A DNA stretch of 64,000 nucleotides from Cepaea nemoralis (GCA_014155875.1 JACEFZ010013234.1:1-64000); one strand, 5' to 3'; positions 32,631-44,389 are shown, counted from the first letter of the stretch. Numbers and translations: made by a program. Notes: generated by a model from the sequence alone, not told the origin.

Positions 32631-33764
32631 CAGCTAGTGCTCGACTTACGACCTATGCAACTTACGACCATTCGACTTTACGACCACAATCACTAGCCAT
32701 ATTAGATTTCAGATTTATTTCTACCTCAATTATCAGTCGAACGGCGTTGTCTGCAATCATCGGCGGTCGTTAACTAAGGAAAGGGAGGCATGATGCTATG
32801 ATGATGCTATGTGACGACAAAGTGCATGAATGGCATCTGGAAAAATTGTGTTAAGCGCTATGTTAATGATTTTCATGGATTTGACAGTGAACATGAACTT
32901 GAAACGATTTGGGAAAAAATAGTAAAACTCGCCAAAGACCTTTCTTTGGAGTGTGAAATTGAAGATGTCGAAGAGTTGCTAGACAAAGAATCCGGAGAAC
33001 TTACACATGAAGAGTTAATCGAACTGGAAGAAGAAAGAGTGGCGGAAGAAGAAAGAAGAGAAGCCAAGAAAGAAGAGGATGAGCCAGAAAGAAAGTTCAC
33101 CACTAAGGGATTATCAGAAGGTTTATCTTTACTGAATAAACTTCTTATACATTTCGAAGCAATGGACCCAAACATCGAACGATTTGCAAGGATTGAACGG
33201 ATGGCGCACGATGTGTTTCGTCCGTATCGTGAAATTTATGATGAAAAAAAGAAACATACAATTCAGACAAAGCTCACCATGTTTATGAAAAAACCAACTC
33301 CGGTACCCCCAACTGCTGCCTTAGATGACGACATTAATGATCTGCAGCCAAGCACCAGTGGCCAATAAAATGTTTCGTACATGTTTATATATTTTGATGT
33401 TAATGACAATTTGATGTGTTTTGCGATTGGGAAAATGTTTCTTATAGTATTTTCCACACCTGTATTTTTTATGTTTTGCAAATATTAAACCAGTTGTACA
33501 TGTACAGTTAATGCAGTGTTTTTCTTAAACCTGACGATGTAAAAATAAGAAACAAAATGGTGTAGAGATGATACAAATAGCACAAAATGAACATCGAAAA
33601 TTATGATTTATAACAATAATAAAAGAAATTTATGATATCATTTAACTTAAATATTTTTATAACATCACTTCACATTACTGTACACATAGCGTACTCAACT
33701 TACGACCAAATCGTGTTACGACCGGTCTGTCGGAACCAATCGTGGTCGTAAGTCAAGCACTAGG
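32631..33764 (+). mobile_element. Tigger/pogo-type DNA transposon, internally deleted
   Basis: Both ends carry inverted CTAGTGCTCGACTTACGACC (left, 32,634-32,653; right, 33,744-33,763 with one mismatch), and TA flanks each end. Tandem GACTTACGACC-type blocks lie inside both ends. Only the C-terminal part of the transposase remains, so it cannot move by itself. It sits in the RTE-like LINE at the codons before YWKQQ. Confidence 0.88.
32811..33368 (+). pseudogene. Tigger-type transposase, C-terminal remnant
   Basis: 185 residues. VNDFHGFDSEHELETIWEKI opens it, then DVEELLDKESGELTHEELIE and an E/K/R-rich run, ending LQPSTSGQ. The DV.ELL....GELT.E.L.E block followed by a charged coiled stretch is typical of Tigger-derived proteins after the DDE core. 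The centromere-protein-B-like DNA-binding and DDE domains are missing. The frame is intact, but with no catalytic core it has no transposase activity. Confidence 0.85.
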
Positions 33765-33779
33765 TATATTGGAAACAAC

Positions 33780-36700
33780 CTTTGGTAAGGATGGCTCTCA
33801 TGTCCTTTCAGGACCCATCCCCCACTGGTCCAAGTCTGACACCCAGCTCGTGCCTGTGGCTCCTAGTAGCTGCCAGCATGCGACAGCGGCCACCCCCCGG
33901 GCAACAGCTGTGAGAGGCTGGCTAAACCAGGCATGGGTATCCGATTTGGTGTCAAACCAAGAGGTAAACTAGGGTATGCCTACCCAGCATGTGAAGACAG
34001 GATTCGGCAGACTGCGCGGAAGAAATCATTCCTGATTCAACGGGCAAGACGGCGTTTACCTGCAAAGCGTTGTGGAACGTAATGAGCACGGCAAGGCACG
34101 TAGAGCGCCCTGGTCATCCACTGCACCTGTATTCGTCTCCAATCGTCTCGACTTGTCTTGCCACTGGACTCAGATGGACTCAGGCGAGAGAGTGAGGTCG
34201 ACGAATTGCGCAACTCTTCCTCACTTTAATCCAAGTCATCGCGCAAGTCATTCTTCATCCAACGTCACATATCACCTTCAAGCCCTGTGGCGATGGGCGA
34301 GCGGCAAAGCGGCAGGCGTGGGTACGCTGGCAGCCGTAGTCGCAGACCTGCACACAGGCGGCTCAGGCCATATGGTCGTCTTCTACTGACCGGAGCAGCA
34401 GTGGGATTCGGCAGCCCCCTGAGCGACTGAGCAGCCCTCTATAGGAACACACTGCTCACCTCCATAGCATGAGGAAGGGGCTAGAAAAGGTGCCCTAAAC
34501 ATTGTCTGCTTCATCACTACCTAACCAGCTAGCCGCGGTTGGTGGGTACCCTAAACTGCGGTCGACATACAAAGAAAGATAAAACAAGCAAAGCTAAAAG
34601 AGTAAACCATATTCCCTTAACAATTGGAACTTGGAATGTACGCACCCTACTTGACAGAGACGGCGCGTCAGGTCCAGAGAGACGAACAGCACTGATTGGG
34701 AGAGAGCTGGGCAGGTACAACATCGACATTGCAGCCTTGAGCTGAGACACGACTTGCAGAAGAAGGCCAAATCTGTGAAATTGGTGCCGGCTACACATTT
34801 TTCTGGAGTGGAAGGAAAAGCGAGGAAAGACGCCAATCCGGTGTGGGATTTGCCATTAAGTCGGCCCTGGTCGGCAAATTAGCTGGATTTCCAAAGGCTG
34901 TAAACGACAGGCTCATGACCATGAAGTTGCCTCTGCTGAATGGAAGGAAGCACGCAACCATTGTGAGTGTCTACGCACCAACTATGACCAACGAAGATGA
35001 TGTCAAGAATAAGTTCTATGAGGACCTGCACAATGTATTAACATCTGTTCCCAAAGGAGACAAACTTATACTCCTTGGGGATTTCAATGCCAGAGTAGGC
35101 ACGGACACCACCTCTTGGAGTGGCATTATTGGAAAGCATGGAGTCGGAAATTGTAACACCAATGGACTCCGCCTCCTTCAGACATGTGCCGAACATGATC
35201 TCCTGATTACGAACACAATTTTCCGTCTCCCCATGAGAAATAGGACATCGTGGATGCACCCTCGCTCGAAACACTGGCACCTCATTGACTATGTAATCGT
35301 CAGGAGGAGTGACAGACAAGACGTTCGAGTGACAAAATCCATGTGTGGTGCCGAATGTTGGACAGACCATCGTCTCATTGTCTCGAAAATGAACATCCAC
35401 ATCAGGCCACCACGGCGTCCTCAAGGGGCAAAAATGCAAACAAAGCTAAATGTCACCCGCCTAAACAGCAAGAAAATGCAGCAGTCGTTTGAAAATATGC
35501 TGGAAGACCGCCTCAAGCCCAATGCTGAAGCAAAACAGGATACAGAAACAGAATGGAGAGCCCTAAAGGACACGATTTACAACACTGCTATGGAAATCCT
35601 GGGTCCAGCCCCCCGAAAGCATAAAGACTGGTTTGATGAAAATTCCGAAGACATCAACCAATTGCTGGCCGAGAAACATCTTCTCCTCAAGGCACATTTG
35701 AATGACCCAAAGTCAACATCAAAAAAAGATGCTTTCAAGAACATTCAGAGAGTAGTGCAGCAGAAACTTCGGCACATGCGGGACTCCTGGCTGAGCAGCA
35801 AAGCTGATGAAATTCAGGGCTTTGCTGACAGACACGATATGAAAAACTTCTACGACTCACTGAAAGCGGTCTATGGTCCTTCATCACCAGGCATAGTTCC
35901 CCTCCTCAGTGCAGACGGGGGAACATTGGTCACCGATAAGAAAGAAATCCTCCAACGCTGGGCAGAGCATTTCAGCAAAATCTTAAATGCAACTTCCTTC
36001 TTCGATGATGAAACCATCAATTGCCTTCCTCAAGTTCCCACCAATGAGACTCTTGATGACCTGCCAACCATAGTGGAAATAAACAAAGCCATCCAGCAAC
36101 TCTCCAGCGGCAAGGCACCTGGTCCTGACTCCATCCCAGCAGAGATATACAAGGCAGGTGGGCCGGTCCTAACAGAGCAGCTTCACCGAGTCTTCACAAA
36201 CATATGGATGAACGAGACCATGCCACAAGATTTTAAGGACGCGTCAATAGTCCACCTTTACAAACGTAAAGGAAACCGCCAATCCTGTGACAACCACCGA
36301 GGCATCTCCTTACTTTCAATTGCAGGGAAGATACTCGCCAGAATTCTTCTCAATCGCCTCACAGCCCATCTCGATCAAGGTCTTCTTCCTGAGAGTCAAT
36401 GTGGCTTCAGAAAAGAACGTGGAACTGTTGACATGATTTTCGCTGCAAGGCAGCTGCAAGAGAAATGTCAGGAACAGAACTGCGAAATGTTCTCCACTTT
36501 CATTGACCTTACCAAGGCTTTTGATACAGTCAGCAGAGAAGGACTGTGGAAGATTATGGCAAAATATGGTTGTCCACGAAAGTTTGTCCAAATAGTGCGG
36601 CTATTTCATGACGGCATGCAGGCAAGAGTACAGGAAAATGGTGAGCTGTCTGAACCCTTTCCTGTCACCAATGGAGTGAAGCAAGGATGTGTCCTGGCAC

Positions 36701-37866
36701 CAACACTGTTCAGCCTCATGTTTTCAGCCATGTTGATGAATGCCTTCGAGAACGACGACATTGGAATAGACATCAACTACCGTATGGATGGAAAGTTATT
36801 CAATCTCAGAAGGCTGAAAGCTAAAACCAAAATTGACAGTGGCACAGTCAGAGAGCTCCTGTTTGCTGATGATTGCGCTCTATACGCCAACTCAGAGGCG
36901 GACATGCAACATAATGTTTCAGCTTTCTCACATGCCTGTGCCAACTTTGGGCTCAATATCAACTTGGAGAAGACTGTAGTTATGTACCAGCCAGCTCCAG
37001 GGAATAATCACACTGTGCCGAATATCAAAGTGAATGATCATAGACTAAGTGTTGTGGACAAATTCACCTATCTTGGCAGCACCGTGTCACAAGCTGCCAC
37101 AATCGATGACGAAGTGAGTGCAAGAATCTCCAAGGCCAGTGCAGCCTTTGGCAGACTGTACAAGAATGTATGGGACAGAACTGGAATAAGCCTGCAAACA
37201 AAGCTAAAAGTCTACAAAGCAGTTGTATTATCCACACTGCTATATGCTTGTGAAACCTGGACTGTTTATCAGCGACACGCTAGGAAATTAAACCACTTCC
37301 ACACAGTCTGCCTAAGGAAGCTACTGAAGATTAAATGGCAAGACAAGATTCCAGACACTGAAGTCCTAGAAAGAGCATCCATACCCAGTATCCACACTCT
37401 ACTGATGAAGAATCAGATTCGCTGGGCTGGTCACTTGACTCGCATGCCAGATCACAGGCTCCCTAAACGAATTTTTTACAGCGAACTGCGTTGTGGTAAA
37501 CGCTCCCAAGGTGGCCAGAGGAAACGTTTTAAAGACACTCTGAAAATTTCACTGAATGCTTTTGGAATTCATCATGACACCTGGGAGGCTGCAGCCAGAG
37601 ACCGAAATTCGTGGCGTGCATCATTGCGCAAAGGTGCAGTTATATGTGAGGCAACCAGGACTGCAAGAGCTGTGAAGAAAAGGCAGGACAGAAAAACCAC
37701 TGCAGGAAATCCTCCTCCAGAGACGTCAAGCATTCTTTGTCCACATTGTCAAAGAACATTTCGAGCCAAAATAGGCCTTATCAGCCATCTTAGAACCCAC
37801 GGCTCCACACCTTCAACCCCACTGGATGAAATGAATGGTCATCATCATTCTTGATGGACAAACAAC
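33780..37866 (+). mobile_element. Zinc-finger LINE (copy B), near intact, 14 bp target duplication
   Basis: 4,087 bp flanked by ATATTGGAAACAAC at 33,766-33,779 and 37,867-37,880, an exact 14 bp duplication of RTE-like host sequence. It has a 750 bp leader, one long ORF, and ends 12 bp after the stop with no poly-A. The left target lies against the right end of the Tigger transposon, so this LINE came after it. Confidence 0.95.
34539..37854 (+). CDS. Zinc-finger LINE ORF: endonuclease, RT, C2H2 end
   Basis: Endonuclease opens with LTIGTWNVRTLLDRDG; one extra T at about 34,742 shifts the frame after IAALS. The rest is open for 1,003 codons from 34,843. It carries GVGFAIKSALVG, SVYAPTM, LLGDFNARVG and TDHRLIVSK, then RT with SSGKAPGPDSIPAEI, CGFRKERGTVDM, FIDLTKAFDTVSREGLW, GVKQGCVLAPTLFSLMFSAM and ELLFADDCALYANSE (FADD). 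The end has LLKIKWQDKIPDTEVL and CPHCQRTFRAKIGLISHLRT. Length and motif order are complete. Only the single frameshift argues against activity. Confidence 0.95.
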
Positions 37867-37967
37867 ATATTGGAAACAACAAGCTGCCATAAGGATTGAT
37901 AATTAGCTAGGTCAATATTAGCCTATTAAGAGAGCTGTGAGAGAGATATGTGTAATGTCTCCAGATT

Positions 37968-37984
37968 CCCCCCCCCCCCCCCCC
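37968..37984. repeat. Poly-C run
   Basis: Seventeen C in a row inside the RTE-like LINE. Length is likely to vary or to be misread. Confidence 0.9.
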
Positions 37985-38180
37985 TATGTAGTGACAATAT
38001 TTTTAGAAATTTAGAAGATAGAGGAATCACCATTGGGGGACGTAACACCGATAACATTAGATATGCGGATGATACAGTATTGATTGCAGAATCTGCAACA
38101 TTTAGTAGATGCGATTATTGCATACAGTGAGCAACTGGGGTTAGAATTAAATTGTCAGAAGACATAGATTATGGTCGTCA

Positions 38181-38368
38181 GCTGTCTGTTGATTTCTTGG
38201 CAAGATTACGCTCAGTAGTTTGCCATTGCTTTCTGAGCGGCCGGCTCAGTTATCCCGCAAGTCACCAGCGGGGGTCGAACCGCTTCCAGCTCTCGCCCGC
38301 TACGAAACTGCGTGATAAACGGGATCACGGAGAAAGTGTTGTAACCCTTCGGCCAGAGAGACCGGCCA
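38181..38368 (-). mobile_element. tRNA-SINE with 10 bp target duplication
   Basis: Minus strand. A box TGGCCGAAGGG, B box GTTCGACCC, then GCTCAGAAAGCAATGGCAAA and GTAATCTTGCCAAGAAATCA. ATGGTCGTCA is repeated at 38,171-38,180 and 38,369-38,378. Removing the 198 bp restores the RTE-like LINE codons IMVVTRKK. There is no A tail. This is the cleanest copy of the family in the window and defines its 188 bp length. Confidence 0.92.
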
Positions 38369-39020
38369 ATGGTCGTCACTAGGAAGAAAGAAATACTGCA
38401 ATGTAATAAACAAGTAAATAGGAATATTCTTAAACAAGTGAATTGGTACAATTATCTCGGAGCTGTCAGAACATCTGATGAGAAGTGCCTTCAAACGATT
38501 AGAAAAAGATTCGACATGGCGAAGGTAGCCTTTTTCAAGATGGAAAACATACTGACAAAATAAAAAGATGTCAAACGCCACGAGAAAAAGTGTTGAAGTG
38601 CTATTATATATTTTTGTACGGATGTGAAGCGTGAACAATGAGCAGACAAGCTGAAAAAATATCTAATGACTGTGGAAATGTGGTTTCTGAGGAAAATGCA
38701 AAGAATACATGAACACACATACAAATCCAAATGACCAAGTCCTACAAAAATCACTTTTCACCCGTAAACTGATTAGAGAAGTCAGACGTGGACCGTCACA
38801 ATTTTTTTTTTTTTTTTGACGTGTTAAGAGAAGAAATAAAATGGTGAACTTGGCGACAACTGGTAAGATCGGGGGAAAGAGAACAAGAGGAAGGCAGAGA
38901 AGTAAATATCTGGATGTCTTGGCCACGTTATTGTCGGCATGTCTGAGACAAGAACACAGAGCTGATCCACGACTCTGGTGATCGAGTGAGATGGCAAATA
39001 TGACCGGCCACGCTTATCAA

Positions 39021-39402
39021 CTTGGTACAGGATGATGATGATGACGTAGAACACAGAGAAAGAATAAATGGATACTGGCAAGTATAATTCCAGATATAAC
39101 ACTAGCGACAACGAGAAACTTTCAGACGTGCCTCACCAGAAACTATAGCGTGCTAGAGACAAGTCTGTTATTTTATAGCAATTGTTTAATACGTAAACAG
39201 CTGCTGCGCAGGAAATTTAGTACTGGTTAGCGATGACAAGATTGTAACAATTAACAATAATCACAAACATATGTGTAGGCCATGTTGGACCTTCAACTTT
39301 TGGCATGCATGACTCAATCGAAGAGTCAGAATATTCAGCCTAACCAAAATAAGTTAATTAAACCGGTTTTAGTGAGGTATGGATACTTTATGAAATTTAA
39401 AA
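39021..39402. other. No recognised gene
   Basis: 39,050-39,110 resembles the end of the LINE fragment at 63,380-63,430 (GGCAAGTATAATTCCAGATA). The remainder is unassigned. Confidence 0.4.
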
Positions 39403-39422
39403 CCCCCCCCCCCCCCCCCCCC
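39403..39422. repeat. Poly-C run
   Basis: Twenty C followed by an A run. Confidence 0.9.
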
Positions 39423-39474
39423 AAAAAAAATTCTTGACTTTTCGTCCATTGATTTGGGGACGTAAATTACAAGT

Positions 39475-39755
<281 letters not shown>

Positions 39756-39846
<91 letters not shown>
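39756..39846. repeat. (AT)n microsatellite
   Basis: About 45 AT repeats directly next to the head sequence. Confidence 0.95.
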
Positions 39847-39850
<4 letters not shown>

Positions 39851-40237
39851 GTTAGTTAGTCGTTAGGTAGTTGTTAGCTTTAGTTAGTTGTTAGTTAGTC
39901 ATTAGTTAGTTAGTCGCTAGTTAGTTGTTAGTCGTTAGTTGTTAGTCGTTAGCTAGTTGTTAGTCGTTAATTAGTCGTTAGTTAGTCGTAAGCTAGTCGT
40001 TGGTTAGTTGTTAGTTTGTTGTTATTAGTTGTTAGCTAGTTGTTAGTTAGTCGTTGGTTAATCGTTAATTAGTCGTTAGTTAGTCGTTAGTTAGAGTTAG
40101 TTGTTAGTTAGTCGTTAGTCTTTAGTTGGTCGTTTGTTAGTCGTTAGTTGTTTCGTTAGTCGTTCGTTAGTCGTTAGTTAGTCGTTAGGTAGTCGTTAGT
40201 TAGAGTTAGTTAATCGTTAGTTAGTCGTTAGTCGTGT
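39847..40237. repeat. Minisatellite GTTAGTCGTTAGTTA type
   Basis: Degenerate units mixing GTTAGT, CGTTAGT and TGTTAGT. Related in style to, but distinct from, the TTAGTTATATAG array. Confidence 0.85.
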
Positions 40238-40357
40238 GTATGGTACAGAAGAATGGGTAGATCATCACGGCCTGGCGAGAATGCAAGGAGTGACCGGTAT
40301 GGGAATGTCCCGAGTGCTATGCTGTCGGTTGTGACTTATCTCAATTCAGCTCAACTA

Positions 40358-40879
40358 TCGGGTGTTTGTAAAGTCTCACTACACTCTGTATGTAGAAAAA
40401 AATGTATAAAATTAAATACATGATGTCATCAAAAAATTTGCTCCACAGTCCCTTTTTTTGTAAAATTCGCATATCCTTTACAGGACATTGCTGTCAACAG
40501 CAGCATCTTTCGTGAAGCAATATGCAGCGAATGGCTGTCGTCATCCAAACAGAATGGTGTTATCAACGGAAGAAAAAGTTGTTTTTTTTTTGTTGAACAA
40601 ATGTTTCGAAATGTCGGTGGATACACACGGATGGTTGTTCAAAGAATATGAAGAGACGTGTACAGTCATGTCTTGAAGCCCATGGTGGACATTTCCAACA
40701 CCTGTTATGATGAATACTTCATTGGTACTTTCCAGCTTCCCCAAAACACCCTTAGTCCATAGCAGTGACTATTGTACTAGTGTACTAATGCAATGAATAT
40801 CTTAGCACATTTTTTGATGGCATAATGTACTTCATATTAAAAACGTTTTTCTACACACAAAGTGTAGTGAGACACCCGG
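40358..40879. mobile_element. mariner/Tc1-like MITE
   Basis: Imperfect inverted ends of about 90 bp: GGGTGT...TCTCACTACACT at the left and AGTGTAGTGAGACACCC at the right, then matching TGTAGAAAAA and CATCAAAAAAT blocks inside. TA flanks both ends (40,356-40,357 and 40,880-40,881). The interior keeps transposase-like scraps (EAHGGHFQHLL, about 40,677-40,709), a form common at the C-terminus of mariner-type transposases. Too short and broken to be autonomous. Confidence 0.78.
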
Positions 40880-41040
40880 TATGTCTGTGTTTGTGATATC
40901 TCTCTTCCCTCCTCCCCCCCCCCTCCCCCAGGAAGTCTCACATACCTCTCAGTTTTCATCTCACATGTTCATAACTAAGCTAGTCGAAGTCAGATTGTGA
41001 CATCGTCATTATACAATAACAGACCAGTAGATCGCTCAAC

Positions 41041-41042
<2 letters not shown>

Positions 41043-41105
<63 letters not shown>
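41043..41105. repeat. (GT)n microsatellite
   Basis: About 31 GT repeats. The nearby (CA)n at 41,337-41,381 is the complementary pattern 230 bp away, so the two could pair as a hairpin. Confidence 0.95.
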
Positions 41106-41106
<1 letters not shown>

Positions 41107-41312
41107 CAGCCAGCATGTCCATAAAATGCTATTAAACACACTAATGGGATGCCACAATAGTTACATATTCATGTTCCCTGCGTGTATTAAACCCGGGAAC
41201 TCAGTGGCGTCATACTGTGAATTTATTTACATAACCATAAGTTGAGTGCTTTGTAGTATTTTTGTGATGGGGATTAGGTTCCGACCCAGATCAGATATTG
41301 CCCATCACATAG

Positions 41313-41320
41313 ACACACAT

Positions 41321-41381
<61 letters not shown>
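41313..41381. repeat. (GCAC)n/(CA)n microsatellite
   Basis: GCAC repeats followed by about 22 CA repeats. Confidence 0.95.
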
Positions 41382-41384
<3 letters not shown>

Positions 41385-41525
41385 TCGTTGTGGGGTATGC
41401 TGTGAGTAAATTCACGAAAAGGGGAATTTTCCAGCTTTACAGAAATACAATCATAAGTGACAGAATGAGCGTTGCGGCTGGAGCCTTTGTCAGCACAAAC
41501 ACAGCAAACATACATTAGTGCAAGT

Positions 41526-41800
41526 GTTTAGAGTTGAGTTGAATTGAGCTAAGAACCGACATCATTGCACTCAGGACATTCCCATACGCGCTCCGTCTCC
41601 CCGTTCAACGGCCAGAGAAGAGTAATTTCTCGCCGCTGGCTGTTGTAAAAGGTATCAAGCACAAAGCACTCACCCCGTTTCTCTGCGATAATTCTGTTTA
41701 ATTCCCATAGTTGTTTTTATTTAAAGCAGGAACTAATCTATCACCATAGTAGAGCCTGCTTGCTAGGGAAGTGGCATGGGATGTGCTTAAAGATATTCAC
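41526..41800 (-). mobile_element. I-type LINE with both ends but no middle
   Basis: 41,540-41,640 matches the 3' end of the copies at 52,579 and 61,830 (GAACCGACATCATTGCACTC, GACATTCCCATACG). 41,655-41,800 matches the 5' leader at 55,908-56,050 (CAAGCACAAAGCAC..., CCTGCTTGCTAGGGAAG). The ~3 kb between is gone. The 3' tail on the - strand is TCAATTCAACTCAAC. Confidence 0.72.
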
Positions 41801-41889
41801 GGAAGGGAATATACACACGAACAGAACCTTGCAGTCGGAGATCGCAATTTGTGGAGAAGCAAGATTGCCCACGCAAGCAGGCAAAACTT

Positions 41890-42080
41890 TGAATGATTAT
41901 GATGTGTATTTCATGTATGGTATATAAGTTAGCTGACACAAACTGATGATGTGTGTTTCACGTATGGAATATACGTTAACTGACACAAGCTTATGATTTG
42001 TGTTTCATGTATGGAATATACGTTAACTGACACAAACTGATGATAATTGTTTCATGTGTGGAATATACATATCACATCAT
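41890..42080. repeat. Tandem repeat, ~47 bp unit, four copies
   Basis: GTGTTTCATGTATGGAATAT plus ACGTTAACTGACACAAACTGATGAT repeated four times. Confidence 0.85.
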
Positions 42081-42149
42081 TTACTATACGCTTGTGAACT
42101 TCTGCGAGCCAGCAAAAGCAGAGGGGACGTAGAAGTTGCGAGATTTTCT

Positions 42150-43245
42150 GGTTGGCAGGTTGACTGGCTGATTGGCTGGCTAGTTTGCTGCTTGGCTGGT
42201 TGGTTGGCAGGTTGGCTGGCTGGTTGGTTGGCTGGTTGGTTGGCTGCTTGGCTAGTTGGCTGGCTTGTTGGCAGGCTGGTTGGTTGGCTGACTAGTTGGC
42301 TGGCTGGTTGGCAGGCTGGTTGGTTGGCTGACTAGTTGGCTGGCTGGTTGGCAGGCTGGTTGCTTGGCTGACTAGTTGTCTGGCTGGTTGGCAGGCTGGT
42401 TGGTTGGCTTACTAGTTGGCTGGCTGGTTGTCAGGCTGGCTGGTTGCTTGGCTGACTGGTTGGTTGGCTGGCTGGCTGGTTGGCTGGCTGGCTGGTTGGT
42501 TGGCTGACTGGTTGGTTGGCTGACTTGTTGGTTGGCTGGCTGGTTGGTTGGCTGACTGGTTGGTTGGCTGACTGGTTGGTTGGCTGGCTGGTTGGTTGGC
42601 TGGCTGGTTGGCTGACTGGTTGGCTGACTGGTTGGCTGGCTGGTTGGTTGGCTGGCTGGTTGGTTGGCTGACTGGTTGGCTGACTGGTTGGCTGACTGGT
42701 TGGCTGGTTGGTTGGTTGGCTGACTGGTTGGTTGGCTAGTTGGCTGCTTGGCTTGTTGGCAGGCTGGTTGGTTGTCTGACTGGTTGGCTGACTGGTTGGT
42801 TGGCTGGCTGGTTGGTTGGCTGACTGGTTGGCTGACTGGTTGGCTGGCTGGTTGGTTGGCTGGCTGGTTGGTTGGCTGACTGGTTGGCTGGCTGGTTGGT
42901 TGGCTGGCTGGTTGGCAGGCTGGCTGTTGGTTGGCTGACTGGTTGGCTGACTGGTTGGCTGACTGGTTGGCTGGCTGGTTGGTTGGCTGGCTGGTTGGCA
43001 GGCTGGCTGGTTGGTTGGCTGACTGGTTGGCTGGCAGGTTGGCTGGCTGGTTGGTTGGCTGGCTGGTTGGCAGGATGGCTGATTGGTTGGCTGACTGGTT
43101 GGCTGACTGGTTGGCTGGCTGGTTGGTTAGCTGGCTGGCTGGTTGGCTGGCTGGCTGGCTGGCTGGCTGGTTGGTTGGCTGACTGGTTAGCAGGCAGGTG
43201 GTTTGGTTGGTTGGTGGTTGGCTGGCTGGCTGGTTATGAAGAATC
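42150..43245. repeat. GT/CT-rich minisatellite (TTGGCTGGCTGG type)
   Basis: 1.1 kb made of TTGG, CTGG and CTGA tetranucleotides in mixed order. Higher-order units such as GGCTGACTGGTTGGCTGACT recur. Both strands are open for hundreds of codons (Gly-Trp-Leu or Gln-Pro-Ala-Ser repeats); these are not genes. Confidence 0.95.
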
Positions 43246-43590
43246 AATATGGTGAGGCACGGTCAACTGACAGTTAATGTGTTTTAATTGGGGCCTTTAT
43301 GGTGTATATTTTCAGTTTGCGGAAATAGAGCTGCGTGTTTCGCTTCCTGATTTCTGAGCGTTTTTGCCCTGGTGTTGATTGCATCCTGCTTGATGTTTAA
43401 CATGTCTGATGAGGTAAGGTCTGGTGTTGTTATTTTTCCGCCCCACCTCATGGTGGTCATGTTATAGGGAGTAATTCATCGGCAGTCGAGACGTTGGTGA
43501 CTCCTTCTGTCTCCCCATGTGGCTTGCTCTGTCGTTGAATCATAGTGCTCTATCACTTATTCAAATCTTCACGGGAATCACAAAACACAC
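43246..43590. other. No recognised gene
   Basis: The - strand at 43,290-43,440 has an open, protein-like stretch (DMLNIKQDAINTRAKTL). I cannot place it in a family and it is not bounded by clear start or splice sites. Confidence 0.3.
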
Positions 43591-43925
43591 GAGAATCAAA
43601 ACAGAAAAACACCACACAAGAGAATCAACACAACAACACAAAGAAAAACCACACATAGGAATCAACGCCACACAGAGGAATCAACAACAGAGAAACACCA
43701 CACACGAGAATTAAAAACAGAGAAACACCACACACGGGAAACAACACAACAACACGGAGAAACACCACGCAGGAATCAACACAAAACAGAGAAACACCAC
43801 ACACGGGAATCAACGCAACACAGAAACACCACACATGAGAATTAACACATAGGAACACCACACACGAGAATCAACACAGAGAAACACCATAAACGGTAAT
43901 CAAGGCAGAGAAACGGCACACGTCG
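43591..43925. repeat. Minisatellite, ~28-30 bp unit
   Basis: Units of AGAATCAACACAGAGAAACA plus CCACACACG. Confidence 0.9.
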
Positions 43926-44053
43926 CAGTATCATCAGTACTTTATGTTGACACCAGAAATAACATCCATGCTACAACAGTTGGTCTTCAACACAAGTCTC
44001 AGGGTCGACAAGGCGGTCCTATTGTCTTGCCTCTCCTTGTGGTTGTAGACGGA

Positions 44054-44156
44054 TCACGTCTCTGGACACACTATTTCACCATCGCAGCATCTTGGGTATG
44101 GGGCTCCGATGTAGCGCTCAAATGTACAGCCGTCAGGAGCTCCTACCCCGCCACAT
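44054..44156 (-). CDS. Single VWC-domain protein, last exon
   Basis: Begins after a CTCTTGCAG acceptor (- strand). One base completes a Ser codon, then CGGVGAPDGCTFERYIG and APYPRCCDGEIVCPET, then a stop. The C...G.C........PYP.CC....C pattern is the second half of a von Willebrand type C (single-domain VWC) module, found in small secreted proteins. Joined to 51,306-51,396 it gives ten cysteines, a complete module. The phase fits exactly (TC|A). A signal-peptide exon was not found and should lie to the right on the - strand. The function cannot be told from the domain alone. Confidence 0.72.
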
Positions 44157-44219
44157 CTGCAAGAGATGAACTTGCATAACGCATTCAGCAGCTGCTTGTC
44201 GATTAAAATAACTTATGCA

Positions 44220-44340
44220 ACACAGACACGCAAGCGCGCGCACACACACACACGCGCACGCATATATTCATACGCATACACGCACGAACGCACAGACGCA
44301 CGCACACACGTGCACATACACACGAACACACATACAAGCA
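44220..44340. repeat. (CACACG)-type simple repeat
   Basis: CA-rich run with ACGC, ACGA and ATAC variants. Confidence 0.85.
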
Positions 44341-44389
44341 TACGATGTTGTATATTGAACTGCTGAACTATGTGATGTGTCGAAGAATT

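Larger units (their letters stand above)
32440..39020 (+). mobile_element. RTE-like LINE, 5'-truncated, host of three insertions
   Basis: Begins inside RT at VNAVYMLR and LCFIDYTKVFDKVRH. After a Tigger-type transposon (32,631-33,764) and a LINE (33,780-37,866) it resumes with ATATTGGAAACAACAAGCTG (IYWKQQA), then IRYADDTVLIAES. A SINE (38,181-38,368) splits it again, and the C-terminus follows (YNYLGAVRTSDEKCLQTI). It ends with a (GAT)n tail at about 39,030. Frameshifts throughout. Confidence 0.85.

Noticed and set aside
32811..33368. Host gene for an acidic coiled-coil protein
   Set aside because: It lies between inverted ends with TA sites and matches the tail of Tigger transposases, so it belongs to the transposon.
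42372..43247. 291-residue Gln/Pro/Ala/Ser frame and Gly/Trp/Leu frames
   Set aside because: Both strands of a tetranucleotide-type minisatellite are open; pure repeat artefact.
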